From positions 16,113,019-16,177,018 of the forward strand of contig OX291546.1 of NCBI GenBank assembly GCA_946406115.1: a DNA stretch of 64,000 nucleotides. Reading direction: 5' to 3'. Positions 39,950 through 60,869 of the stretch are shown piece by piece. The position numbers were made by a program, and so were the translations under genes. Each line of letters opens with the position of its first letter. The first letter of the stretch is position 1. Source of the DNA: Apoda limacodes (Eukaryota; Arthropoda; Insecta; Lepidoptera; Limacodidae). The notes under the pieces were generated by a model. It was not told the DNA's origin, did not search any database, and saw nothing but the letters and a program-made list of their open reading frames with translations.

Positions 39950-42900
39950 TAGCTGATATCATGCCAGTAAATAGCATTAGGTAAGTATTAAATTTATGTT
40001 GCAACATTTTGCACAAGAGCACTAAATCGACTACTTAGTGCTAATGTTACTAAATATTGCGAAATTTTATTACTTAATATTGTTTATTTTATAAACATAG
40101 AAAATAAAAATTCTTTGATAATCACAGACAGAATAGAAAATAATAAATCATTATTTGCATAGAATATGGGTTACATTAATGATATTACATAATTTTTGGT
40201 CCATACATATTCAACCATTTTAGATGGTGTGCAAAATACTGTTAGAAATAATTCCTAAAAATTAGAAATTAACATTACGAAACTTGAAGAAAACACAATT
40301 TACAATTATTTCACAAAAATCAAAATATTTTATAAATTAGGTAAAAGAAATGAAAATCGGGTACACGGAACTTAGGCATCAAATTCGTTTTTACTTGCGA
40401 TAATTTATAGCCTAAATATTCACAGAATTCGATAATGTTTTCTATATTTTTTTCAGTAGGTAACACTTTTTTCTTCATTTTAATTGTGACTGAGGAAAAA
40501 CATTTATTTTTAACAGTAAAAATATAATTTTGTTTTAACTACAGTGTCTTAGACATGCTAGCTAAGCAACGACATAATTATATTTCTTTACGATATAAAA
40601 TATTTCTTTCATATAATAATTTGAATCAAAAAAGTCTTGTAACTGTTTTAAAATTTTCCAATAACTGCACATTTTATTATATGCTAACTTACTTAATTTA
40701 TTGTCCACAAGCTTTTTTTCCTGGCTCGCCCTCTTTTAATCCAGATTTTAGGCAAGTCTATGTAGTAGGTACATAATTGATATATATATCTTATGGTTTA
40801 CTCAGCAGAAGCCATTTAAGCTCCCGAAAAGCATCTTCTTTCTGTCTTGATTCACCATTTTCGTCGTTTCTTATTTTTACGTTACCTACTTTGTGTAACA
40901 AAAAAATCACGTTTGTTGTATGGGAGCCCCCTTAAATTTTAATTCATTCTGTTTTTTAGTATTTATTGTTACAACTGCAATAGAAACACATCTTCTGCGA
41001 AAATTTCAACTGTCTAACTATCACGGTTCATGAGGTACAGCCTGGTGACAAACGGACGGACGGACGGACAGCGGAGTCTTAGTAATAGAGTTCCGCTAAT
41101 TGCCCTTTGGGTACGGAACCCTAAAAAGCTAAAGATAAGTGGTTCTACCGTGAAAAGAACATAAACGGACAGACAGACAAAGAGAGAGAGAGAGAGAGAC
41201 AGACCTTGAGTTTTGTAATATGTTGATAGAAGGTTAGGTATAGATACTTACCGTTCAAGTTTATCCCCAACATATTTGGAATTGTAAATGTCCCTTGGTG
41301 GCACTAAGTCACTCTCTTCCAAATCACGACGGTTTCCATTATAATAAATTGGAAACATCCACAAGAACAAAAATCGCGAAAAACGGCCAGGTGGTTTCTT
41401 CTGTAAAGGCACATCGTTTTCTTTGCTTCGTGTTTCATCATTATCACAATCACTTATTTTTATACCCATTTTAAGTAAAATTTTATATAAAACTTAAATT
41501 AAATTTTATAACGTATTAAATAGTCCGCTATACCCGTATTTGTCTTCAGACACAAAATAAATCGAATACAATAAGACACTTTCAAACAGCACCAAACTAA
41601 GATCTAGTGAATCTATCTAACTAAAGACACATAATTATGTCTAACAACAACGTCATCTTTATAAAACTTGTTTAAACAAAAACAACTAAGTTTAATTCAT
41701 TAATCAAATTGTTTACACAAAAATTCAAGTAAACATTAATCGTGCACATTTAAGGCGCTTGAAATATTTGCTAAACGTTATTGATATCTTATTTTGCTAT
41801 GGTGTACCCTGTGGCATAACTTAAACTCTCTATCACTACTGCATTGAACATATACATTTGAAATTAAAAACTGACCGGTTTGGATAATGGTCTTATACAA
41901 AATTCCGCATAACAGTGTAACGGTCCAAGTTCTTCGGACCTAATAATGGAGATAAAATATTGGTTGAAACAGAAACTTTAACTTTTAATTTAACTTTAAC
42001 AATTAAGGTCATCGGGTCATTTCATATTTTTTTTTTTATAATGGCATGAGGCAATAAAGTCGCCTTTAGTACTTAAGAATAATTTGTATAAAGAAAATTA
42101 AATTGAAATATCCGCAAAGGACGATAAGAAGGCCAGAAGAAGACTAATTTCAGATATAAAAAATATTGGTAGAAGAATTCTATTTAATAAAAGGCAGGAG
42201 AACTTGGCGTTTTAGTAAGACACTAAAATTTATACGATCTCGAAAGAGGTTATCATGCATGTCAATGAGATTATTTGTAACGGTAATTACGGATTGGAGA
42301 GAAAACTAGCTACTTTAAAAGTACCTATAGAACCAGGGTTACACAAATACGGTATTATTTTTTTATCCATGATATTACGTTACCTGGTATACATGCATAC
42401 TGAAATAAACCATAGACATAGAATGTAATATAGCTTAGCAAAAAATTCCTAGGTCTGTGAAATAAGCTGCAGTCACTGAGACAATCCTCGCTAGTATGGA
42501 ATGTTATATTCCTAACCCGCGAGTTGCTGCCGGCGTCAAAAAACGACCGTGGTTTTATAGGTCTAGCAGAGAACCTAAAATTCTTAAGCCAACTGCATAT
42601 GAGGCTTGGACCACGGCTCGTAATAATAAGGATCCGAATATTTCTGAGGTAAAACGCAAATTAAATGCTGCCTCGAGGTTCAGTAAGAAAGCAACTGCCA
42701 GAGCAAAATTCCAATTCATCGGCAAAATAGGTGGGCGACTTGCGAGCTATCCTTCTGGGAGTCGTGCTTTCTGGTCGCTTGCCAAAGCTGCGGAAGGGAA
42801 CTTTTGCCAGTCGTCGTTACCACCACTGCGAAAGACCGATGGTGAATTGGCCCATAGTGCTAAAGAGAAAGTCGATCTTCTGGGCAGTCTCTTTGCCTCG

Positions 42901-43127
42901 AACTCGAACATGCACGATGCCTATACCACCTACTATACCGTGGTGCGGTAAGTCATGCCGGAAATCTCCATTACACAGCGGGAGGTCCGGCGGGCGTTCC
43001 TTTCTCTAGACGTTCATATGTCGAGTGGGCCAGACGGTATACCAGCAGTGGTGCTTAAGCAGTGTGCTCCTGACTTATGTCCTGTACTCACTCACCTCTT
43101 CGCGCTTTCCTACCAGACTAGGCTATT
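39950..43127. repeat. Tandem duplication copy 2 (3.18 kb) with gene B exon 1
   Basis: Second direct copy of 36808-39949, including a 38-base segment (about 40223-40260, with ATGGTGTGCAAAATACTG) absent from copy 1. Its right end runs uninterrupted into the LINE RT, so the right junction is the original sequence, and the internal junction (39947-39951) is the new one. Confidence 0.97.
41252..41469 (-). CDS. Gene B exon 1, distal copy
   Basis: Same sequence as 38072-38289, with intact ATG, open frame and GTAAGT donor. It could serve as the first exon with an 18.6 kb intron, or be a redundant copy. No difference in coding sequence was noticed between the copies. If both are real they would give identical proteins from two start sites. 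If the duplication is an assembly artefact, only one exists. Confidence 0.85.
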
Positions 43128-44135
43128 TCCGTCTTCATGGAAGACTGCGAATGTGCATCTGGTGCCCAAAAACGGCGATAGATCAGATTCATCGAATTAC
43201 AGGCCTGTCGCTATTACCTCTCTCCTCTCCAAGGTGATGGAGTGTGTGATCAACACACAGCTTCTAAGATACCTAGAAGTACACGACCTGGTCAGTGACC
43301 GTCAATATGGCTTTCGCCACGGTTGCTCGACTGGTGACCTTCTAGTGTATCTCACACACCGATGGGCACTAGCCATTGAGAGTCAGGGGGAGGCATTGGC
43401 ATGTAGCCTGGACATAGCGAAGGCGTTCGATCGGGTCTGGCACCGGGGTCTTCTATCGAAGTTGCCATCTTATGGAGTGCCCGAGGGTTTGTGCAAATGG
43501 GTGGCTAGGTTTTTGGCAGACGCATACGAACCTTAGTTGACGGTAGTCGCTCTGATAGCATGGACATTAATGTTGGTGTACCACAAGGCACTGTGCTGTC
43601 TCCTACGCAGATGAGAGTACTGGAGACGCTTATTACACGGGTCGAGCAAACATGCCTTGTTCCGCTGTGGAGTAAAACCGGAAGAACTTGTGTCTCAAAT
43701 CAAAGCCACACTCATCCAAGGTCTCTAGACATTTTTTGCCTTCCTGTGTGTGTTCTACCGCTTGTACAATGGGATGTGTTCTGAGGAATTGTTCAAAATG
43801 ATGCCCACGGCTACTTTCTTCCATAGCATCGCTCTCCATAGGCAGGGAATTCATTCTCATACTTTAGAACCGAAATGGTCGCGTACAGTGCGGTTTCCTA
43901 AAAACTTTCTGCCGCGAACGCTTGGGTTGTGGCTGAGTGTGATGAGCTCCCTGCCAAGGTTTTCTCTAAGGACTATAGTATGGGGTTCTTCAAGAAAGAA
44001 GTTATTGGATTTTTGAAGGGTCGGCAACGCGCGAGTCATACCCCTGGTGTTGCAAGCGTCCATAGGCCACGGTGACCGCTTACCATCAGGCGGCCCGTGT
44101 GCTTGTTTGCCACCTTAGTGGTATAAAAAAAAAAC
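42470..44135 (+). mobile_element. LINE (CR1/Jockey group) with RT and 3' end
   Basis: Plus strand: the ORF at 42496-42951, then 42955-43536 with SSGPDGIPAVVLKQC, SNYRPVAITSLLSKVME, YGFRHGCSTGDLLVY and DIAKAFDRVWH (RT blocks), then GVPQGTVLSPT at 43570-43610. Here the YADD region is missing: sequence jumps to the C-terminal part (43750-43960, MCSEELFKMMPTATFFH, LPRTLGLW) and a 3' UTR with GGTGACCGCTTACCATCAGG and TTAGTGGTATAAAAAAAAA to 44132. Internally deleted and interrupted by stops, hence inactive. It lies upstream of gene B in antisense orientation. Confidence 0.9.
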
Positions 44136-45960
44136 TCGTAATTTTACCCAATACTACGACAACACCCAACGCCACCGATTTATTATCACGGTGGTGCCAT
44201 CAAGTATGCCGTTTACTTCGCGCCCGCGCTACCCCCTGGTCACCGTAATGTAAATTGTATTCTATGGCATTGATCAATAAGTTAGATCACTAACTAATAC
44301 ATATACATGTATACAGGGTGGCCGGGAAGTTGACGTTCAAACGTTAAATTTAGATACTTTATGATGAGGAGTATCCGAATCACCCCCATGTATGTTCTAC
44401 GATTTTTCGTAGTTTTCGAGATAGAATTTTTTTAATGATTTTTTTCGTAATTTTCACCTAACATCAGTTTTCGATTTTTTTCTAGTTCTGTTGAACATTT
44501 CTGGTTAATTTTTTTTGTAATAACTAATAAGCATAGTCTAACCTAACCCCCTAAAAAATATGGTTTATCTAGGAATTGCAGAACTTACTTAAAATTTATT
44601 CGAAAGTTCAAAATTAAGATTTGAGCTCAGTACTCACAAATTTTAAAAAGTATCAAAAAAAATTAAATGGGGATTTTGGGTTCAAAGAAATTTTAAAAAC
44701 TTCCTAAGTCATTTAACTTTAAAACAAGGCCAAATAAAAATAGGGTTATCAGGGGTTATGTCTTGGATTGACATGCATCTGTTTTATTCCAGTCGAAAAT
44801 TACTTGTAATTTATTGTTGCGATGGAGGGTGTATAACACTATACTGGCTGATTGTTATTTCTTTAATAAATTTGATAAATAAAATACGATCTTTAAAAAA
44901 ATAAATCTATATAAACCCAAACAGACTATAATATACTACGTAAGCTTTACGTAAGATATAAACTATTTAACATGTAAAGCTATTTTTCTTACGAATCAAT
45001 CAAGCAAATATTGTTAAAATTATACTTATAATTCTTTTCCCTGATCTAATCGCATCAATGCTTTCAAATTATATGTTTAACCGTTAAGAGTAAATTTCTA
45101 CTCTTAACATCACCTTTCCAAAAGATGAACTCAAGTCAATACATTTAACGAGGTCTAATTAACTCTTACTTCTCAATCAGTAAGATCAGTCTTTTGATTG
45201 ATCTTTGATCAATCTTTGTCACTTCATATTTCCATTTCTTATTTCCTCTTTATCATTTTGTATTATCTTCAGTACCTGGAGGACCGAGCTTTGCTCGTTT
45301 TTTTTTAAACAACGCCAGCCTAACCTAGCTAGATCGATTTATCATCACCGAAACACCCTGCACTCTAAATTTTATGAAAATCGTTGGAACCGTTTCCGAG
45401 ATTCAGATTATATATATGCCAGAATCGTCTCAATTCGTAAAAAAGGAATTTAAAAGACAAGATGTTATGTATTTAAGTATGTTGGTGTATTAATACGTTT
45501 CTGTAACTTGCTATAGTCATGTGAAAATGATGTGAACACAGAGTTTTTTATGTTGAGTTTTTTTTTTTGTGGCAAACACAAGATTAGTTGACAGTTTATT
45601 AAGAGAGTGAGAATATGTTCGTGGAGATCTCGGAAATTTCTAGAAGACTGAAAAGAAATCTCTGGGTGGCAAGAGGATTTTTAAAAACTCAGCTTTTCAA
45701 TGTTATTACTAATAATTTTCTCAGCAAACATTATAACATAACATTTTTTATTTGAATTAACTTTTGAAAATAGAACTGGCGTTGCTTGAAAATCGTTGGA
45801 TGTAGGCATTGGTGCCTTTGTCAACAAGAATAAATACAAAAATGGAATAGCCGCGAAATCCCCAGATTTTTTTCTGTAATTAATAGAAATTGAGGTGAAG
45901 ATGAACGTGTCTATTAAGATATTTGAGACCAAGTATAAATAAGGGTCTTACTACTACACT
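44135..45960. other. Intergenic, no gene recognised
   Basis: AT-rich interval between the LINE at 42470-44135 and the LINE 3' end at 45970. A TACAGGGTGGCCGGGAAGTT near 44314 resembles the end of some cut-and-paste transposons, but no matching inverted end was found. Two small open frames (45205-45453 plus, 45681-45932 minus) show no family resemblance. Confidence 0.5.
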
Positions 45961-45969
45961 AATAGAAAC

Positions 45970-46190
45970 AACACGGATTGATTTGTCGGTCACCTTCAGG
46001 TTCGAGGCTCACACCGGTCGAAGGGACAACCCTAAGAGCGACAACCCAAGCCAAGGCTACCCCCGAGGGGAGCCCTTGCGCGTTGGGCACTATATGGGCT
46101 GAGACTCCTTCAGAGTCCCTTCCCAAAAGCCCGGTGGAGCAGTAATGGCTCCATCAGCCAACTGCAGTAGTCATACAGAAAAAAAAGATT
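45970..46190 (+). mobile_element. Jockey-type LINE 3' UTR fragment
   Basis: AGCGACAACCCAAGCCAAGG, CCCCGAGGGGAGCCCTTGCG, TCCTTCAGAGTCCCTTCCCA and TGGCTCCATCAGCCAACTGC, followed by an A-run. This is the same 3' UTR as at 48325-48540 (reverse) and 20508-20620. The coding part is absent. Confidence 0.75.
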
Positions 46191-46194
46191 TGCT

Positions 46195-47370
46195 AGAGAA
46201 TAACCCTTTTGTTGAATACTCAAAACTGTTCCAACTATTGGTTCTCAAGTAGGTTGTCACTAAGTTAGTTGTAATTTTCTATAATATTTACCGTTATTCA
46301 AATTTAGTCCAAAGTTATTTTATTTTCTCGCTTTTAAAGTGAAAAGCCGAGTGTTTAACTCGGGATTAAACATACACATAGAGAACTGGACAGCACATGC
46401 CCTAGATAGCTTTAAAAAAAGGGCGTAAAAGTGTGACAGAGATGAAGCGAACTCTGACTCTTTTTAAAGTGTGGCCAATTTCTAGAGGCTATTGCGCAGT
46501 CTATAGGACAGATTACAGAACTCGAAGTCTATGTGATGAAACCCATTAATACTGGATTCTATAGCATCTCTGGCGTCGTTGTTCGTGAACAATCTACTAT
46601 TTTCGGCTTACTTGTAAATGAACACATAATAATATGTACCTATTTAGCTTAACGAATTAAACTATCAGTATAGATAAACTATCACTAACAGATGTGAAAA
46701 AGGGCCGAGCAAGTGATTTTCCCTATCTTCTTGGGCACTTTATACAAAAGTCACGTAATTAGTAACTACTATGAACAATACCTGTACATATATGTACATA
46801 CGTGTTCGATACGAATGGTAACAATATCGTAACAGAGGGGAGGTAAGGTCGACATTAGAGAGAGGCAGAGATTGGCTGAACTGCATGAAGTGCTATTACT
46901 TATATAGTGTAGTAGTCAAACTGTGCGGAAGGGCAGAAGAAAAAAATCGACACCCTGAGAACGTAACTACGAAAATAATTATGTGTGCTATACGAGTGGT
47001 AAAAGTATCGTTACAGAAGGAAGGTGAGGTCGACATTGGAGAGTGGCAGAGGGTGGCTGAACTTAATTTTTATGTAAACTTTAATTGTATCAAAAATATA
47101 TTTGCAAAATGAGAAATATTTTTTTTACAACACAATTCGATATTTGTTGTTATATTTTAGGTTTGTTCGGCCTAATCAAATAAATACACTGTCTGTGTTT
47201 ACAAAAATATTAATGAAATAAATATCGAGAAGATAATATTAACATAACAATAACATTTTTTTAATCATCTGGCACTAGTGTGAGCAATCTGTACCTACAC
47301 TATTTCAACTTGCATTAAAATTAGCCCCACCTGCTTATAGTTAAATATTTGGTTTGTTTAAGGTGCACTT
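46195..47370. repeat. Intergenic with a diverged direct repeat
   Basis: Two related segments (about 46800-46885 and 46985-47065) share ACGA(A/G)TGGTAA, ATCGT(A/T)ACAGA, GGTCGACATT and GGCTGAACT. The rest is AT-rich without recognised genes. Confidence 0.5.
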
Positions 47371-47374
47371 GTAA

Positions 47375-47700
47375 ATGTGAAGTAACCGTGGTTATTGTGT
47401 GTCAAGTAAACAGGTTTGTTTGAACTTTTTGTATTTTTGATAGTTCTATTTATAGTTTCGATATGTTAATTGGTTTTATTTGTTGATACCTAAATCTATT
47501 AATAGCTTTTTTAAAGCTAACGATGGGTTTCGTCTTTAACTACCGAAATAATAATTCATCTTTGATTTGACCTAAGGTTTTTGGATACGGTCATAAAATA
47601 AAAAAAACTATAATGCAACAATAAAATTAAGGTCTGACCGTATGGAGCAGCTCTGTGCGTCGCTTCACGATACCTATCGCACTGCAGTGGTAGGACGCAT
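47375..47700. repeat. Interspersed repeat, shared with 16410-16635
   Basis: Second, longer copy of the repeat in gene B intron 3 (GTGTCAAGTAAACAGG, TTAAAGCTAACGATGGG, AAGGTCTGACCGTATGG). Confidence 0.6.
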
Positions 47701-48281
47701 CCTTAATATCCGATTGCGGCGAAGCCCAAAAAGTGGTTTATTGTTTAACCTGTATGTATCTATTTCTGTTCCTATGTCCGCTCGTAATAACTAAACGGCT
47801 AAACCAATTTTGATAAATGATGTCATTAGATTCGTCTTGACGGCGCGAGTGTCACTGAGTATTGAGAGTTTTTGACGATAAATGAGGTTTCAAATGAAGG
47901 GTATTCATCTCCCGAGTCTGAATGTCATAGGATACATAAAACCTAAAACTAAAATGGTGTAAATAAAAATAAATAATTTTAAGTGACTAAATTTTAGTAT
48001 TTGATATTAATTTCAACTTGATACTTTCACGCGTTTTTGAGGAAAAGGATCTTGACAACCAGACAAACTTTTTTTATCCACGACAAAACGGAAAAGCGAG
48101 AATGCGTTAAGGGTGAGAGACGTTTGTTTTTTTAATATGTTATAACTACAAATTAACAAATTTCGTATTCTTTTCTATATTTATGATGAAAACCTTCCTT
48201 CGTGTCAAATTTCAAGATTCTAGGACAACGGGAAGTATCCCATAGGTCTTAATTTATTTGATCAGTAGTTTTGGAGATAAA

Positions 48282-48284
<3 letters not shown>

Positions 48285-48317
<33 letters not shown>

Positions 48318-49810
48318 TTTTTTTCTTCTGAGCTGACTATGCAGTTGGCTGTTGCAGCCATTACTGCTTCACCGGACTTTTGGGGCGAGACTCTGAAGGA
48401 GCCTCAGCCCATATAGCGCCCAACGCTCAAGGGCTTCCCGCGGGGGAAGCCTCGGCTTGGGTTGTCGCTCTCGGGGGCGTCCCTTCCACCGGCGTGAGTC
48501 TCGAACCCGAAGGTGAGTCACCGCCAGGAGGGGAGTTCCCCGTTACGCGGGTGCGGTTGCGATTGAGTGGGGGCGAGAAGCGCTCCGGTACTCTTTGATC
48601 CTAGTGTATCCTTGTGGGCGCCGACGAACCCGGGGACGTCCGCGTCGTGTTTGGAGGGAGGCCCTATTCGGGGAGGACGTAGAGACTAATCTCGCTATCC
48701 GGACAGCGAGATCGTCATCTGGGGACGTTAGTACGTTCAGAGGACGCCTAACAATAGTTTTACGACCGTGACCGGGTCGATCGGGGGGACGATACGTTGT
48801 GGATTGCACAATTAATCGATTCGGGTTATTTTGCGTACGCTCGAAAAAGCGGACTGCCAAGTCTTTAAAGTATTGGGGAATCGTGGGAAGTTCGAAGTCT
48901 CTGTGTACCGCATTGCGAACGTACCAAGAGGCTCCAGAGGCCGCTCTGAGAAAGCGGTTTTGGAGGGTCTGGAGTTTGTGAAGATTGCGCTTGGACAGCG
49001 CAAAGACTACGCTAGCATAAGCTAGTATGGGGCGGATACAAGTTGTGTAAAGATTTAGCTTATTTCTAAGCGACATCTTACTATACTTGCCTATCATGGG
49101 ATAGAGACGACCGAGGACAAAAGCGGCTCAGTCTCTGACTATTTTGGTGTGAGCTTGGAAGTTCAAACGACTATCCATGGTCACACCGAGATATTTGGTC
49201 TTATTTTGCCAGGGAATGGCACGACCGAAAAGAGAAAGGGGAGGAGGCCGCGGAGGGCGGCCTAAGGTAAAAAGGACGGCAGATTTTAGATATCGTTAGT
49301 GTACAGAAGGTACAAGATGGGGGCGAGCACGGACCCTTGCGGGACTCCTGCTTCTATGGGACGGGGGGAAGAGAGAGTGCCTTCAACTTTGTAGCGAAAG
49401 CTACGATTCGACAAATAGTCTCGTATGATGAGCACGAGACGATCTGGCAACTGAAAGTTTTACAGTTTAAAAATTAAACCGTTGTGCCAGACTTTGTCGA
49501 AAGCTTTCGCTACATCGAAGAAGACAGCACCCGTGTGACGGGTTTTACCTAACGCTGGTTGAAAGCCAGTAAGAATATGTTCCGTTATGCGGAGGACTTG
49601 ATGGACGCATGAGTGTTTGGCACGGAAGCCAAACTGCTCGTCTATTAAAATGCCTCTGGAGACTATAGCGTTCCGTAGGCGAGCGAGGAGGAGACGTTCA
49701 TAGAGTTTACCAAGGGCCTTTAGTAAACTTATGGGGCGATAGGTAGCCCTTTTAAGATTGACATCTGTCATTTGAACCCTCCTTTGTTGCTCGTGGTCCA
49801 CCCGCGTGAA
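48285..49810 (-). mobile_element. 5'-truncated Jockey-type LINE with poly(A)
   Basis: The minus strand begins in the RT at about 49805. 49801-49460 includes RATYRPISLLKALGKLYERL, EQFGFRAKHSC and VFFDVAKAFDKVWHNG. It continues through GVPQGSVLAPILYLLYTND (about 49340-49290) with stops, then a C-terminal piece 49097-48543 (MSLRNKLNLYTTCIRPILAY, RDFELPTIPQYFKDLAVRFF). A CG-rich 3' UTR follows, ending in a poly(A) tail read as the T-run at 48283-48314. Large parts are still open, so insertion is fairly young. Target duplication not resolved. Confidence 0.9.
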
Positions 49811-49829
49811 AGCTGAAAGCTGACGAAAA

Positions 49830-50020
49830 AACTTAATAGCTTCCTTTTATTTGGTACAGTGCCATCTGTGATTATAAAGGCGGACCGGTTTCAATTCGAA
49901 AAAAATTACTCACTATTTACAAACAACAGAAAACATAATCATAGCTTGTAATTATTCGGTACAGTGCCATCTATGTTTATAAAAGAGAATTATTATTTGT
50001 TTAGTAAATTAAAACTTTAA
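49830..50020. repeat. Direct repeat GGTACAGTGCCATCT
   Basis: GGTACAGTGCCATCTGTGAT near 49853 and GGTACAGTGCCATCTATGTT near 49960 are followed by similar ATAAA-rich sequence. Short diverged direct repeat in the interval downstream of gene A. Confidence 0.5.
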
Positions 50021-50667
50021 TTAATTATATTTTATCATCTTCACATTTTTAGTGTAAAGAACTATGTTATCACTCGAGTGAAAATACAATTCCCGCTTCG
50101 TGTGTATTAACACCCTACACCCTCATCGGTAATCGCTCACTTTCACCTCTCGGTAAACAATGTAGTATTGCCATCCAGGTAAACTACGCGGGTATTTTTT
50201 TTTACCTATGGTACACCTAGGTGAACTACGGGCAATAAACGGTTAGGATGTTTGCTATAGCAAGTTAAAGTCTAGTCTAGCTAGTTCATGTCTGTATAGT
50301 GATTCCTGCAGGAAGAAAAAAAATCGGGATATAAAGCCTATGTCCTTCACCATGCCTTCACCTATTTCTGTACCAAATTTCAGCTCAATTAGATGCTCCG
50401 TTACTTACAAACTTACTGTCGCATTTGTACTATTAATATGGAATGAATACTATGTTCAACACGCAGGTGGCAAAAAGATAAAACTAAATAAAACATTTTT
50501 TTCATTCACAGAGTAAGTTTCTTTAATCGTTACTAAAACTTGTATAAAATTAAATCACTAAAATCTAAATAATTGTTTATATCTGAATTTAGCCATATCA
50601 CTCAAGCGACTAGCAGACGAAACTGTGCAGGCTTTCAACAATCACCATTACCCATAGTCACGGGCCG

Positions 50668-59096
<8,429 letters not shown>

Positions 59097-59479
59097 CTGA
59101 AAAATAAATAATAGATAATGAGGTATATTTAATCAAAGTTTTAGGACCACTAATAAGATCAAACTATAACTAAAAATTACAAAGTTGCCCAGTGCCAAAG
59201 GGTCATACATCTAACGTGGTAAGGTCTTTTAAACATTACGAGTTATTGTATTGCAATAAAAAATCTGGAAGTAACCATTGTTTCAACGTTTGAGCAAATT
59301 TTTAAAGCGTGTATTGCAATTTATTGTAATGAAAGTTGATAAATTAATTAGAATAGCTTGTTATCTAGTGCATTGAATCTAAGTTGTAGCAAAAACTAAA
59401 AAAATGTGACTACAGAACGGTAAAAACGTTAAATCCCATATAAAAAAAATTTAGTTTCGAGGAGTCTTTATGAAATAAT

Positions 59480-60834
59480 TTACTAAGGAAGTATATAACA
59501 AACAAATTCAAATTCAATATAATTTATTCAGTTTAGGCTACAATAATTGAGCACTTATGAATGTCACTACGCCATCGGTTCGTAAGTCTTCAGGGAGGGA
59601 GACCTTGTACTGAGAAGAACCGGCAAGAAACTCAGCAAGGGCATTTCTTTTCTCCCTTTCTCTTACAGCGTCCAATTAAAATATTGGAAAATGCCCTCCC
59701 TATCATAAAAGGACACTTTCCATTACAAACATAAAAAAACATGAAATATAAAGCACAAGCACAACATAAAAAAGTATCTAATATAAACAAAAGACAGTTT
59801 ATGTATTCATCACTAAGAAATAATCAATGTCTTACAGTATTAATAAACAAAACAAAAAAGTAAGACTAAATACTAAGAATACAAAGAAGTTTGCAAGAGC
59901 AGACCAGCCTCCACAGGCGGCACCCGTTCACGAGTATGACACATGAATCAGCCATCGCTTCGCTCAACCATGTTTTAGGGAACGTAACGACCCGACACAC
60001 ACGCAAATACACTTTGAGAGAGCATGACACACTCAAGCAACTCCAATAAAACTTCGACTGTACTAGTTACAATGTGTGTAGTAAAGGAACAAAATATAAG
60101 AGGAGAAGATTGGAAGGTTCGTAATGCTTTACTACCGAGAAGCACCGGCAATAAACTCACTAGTTAATCTTTTATACATCATATAATAAATAAATATAGC
60201 CTTACACTAGGTACTAACATAATATACAATGTTTATATTTAAAAAAAATATTTTAAATGCCCCAATACAAATCAATTAAGTTCTAATTTTTCCAAGCATT
60301 TTTATCATTTATGTATTCATCAACTTTGTAATAGCTTTTTTTCATTAAACTATCTTTGACATATATTTTAAATTTATTTGAGGGTAAATTAACCACATGT
60401 TCTGGAATTTTATTGTAGAAAAATATACTTTGTATTGCGAAAGAGCTATGTACCTTCTGAAGACGACATTTTGGAACTAACAATTTATCCTTATTCCTTG
60501 TATTAACACTGTGGAGGTCACTATTTTTAGCAAATAAGTGACAATTTTGGCGTACATACATTATACAAGCGAAGATATATTGGCAAGGAACAGTTAAAAT
60601 ATCAATTTCCCGAATTAGTTCCCTAAGAGAAATTCGAGGTCTAAATTTATAAATTGACCGTACTGCTCTCTTTTGCAAAATAAAGACTGTATCAATATCA
60701 GCCTCCTTACCCCAAAGCAAAATGCCATAAGACATGACGGAATGGAAATAGCTAAAGTAGACCAAGCGAGCAGTGTCAACATCTGTAAGCTGCCTAATTT
60801 TCCTGGTGCGCATCCTACCTGGTCGGACGCTCAT
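59480..60834 (-). mobile_element. 5'-truncated LINE C-terminus and 3' UTR
   Basis: The minus strand is open at 60834-60283: LVYFSYFHSVMSYGILLWG, VFILQKRAVRSIYKFRPRIS and FFYNKIPEHVVNLPSNKFK are typical C-terminal LINE RT text. The 3' UTR extends to about 59500, with GAAGAACCGGCAAGAAACTC on the plus strand. The frame is intact for 183 codons, so it is relatively recent. It lies in an intron of gene A, sense orientation. Confidence 0.8.
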
Positions 60835-60869
60835 CGTGCGTTGTAGTTAAGGGCTTTATATCAGACGAG

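Noticed and set aside
44310..44460. TACAGGGTGGCCGGGAAGTT as a transposon end
   Set aside because: Similar words occur at ends of some cut-and-paste elements, but no matching inverted end or target duplication was found in the following kilobases.
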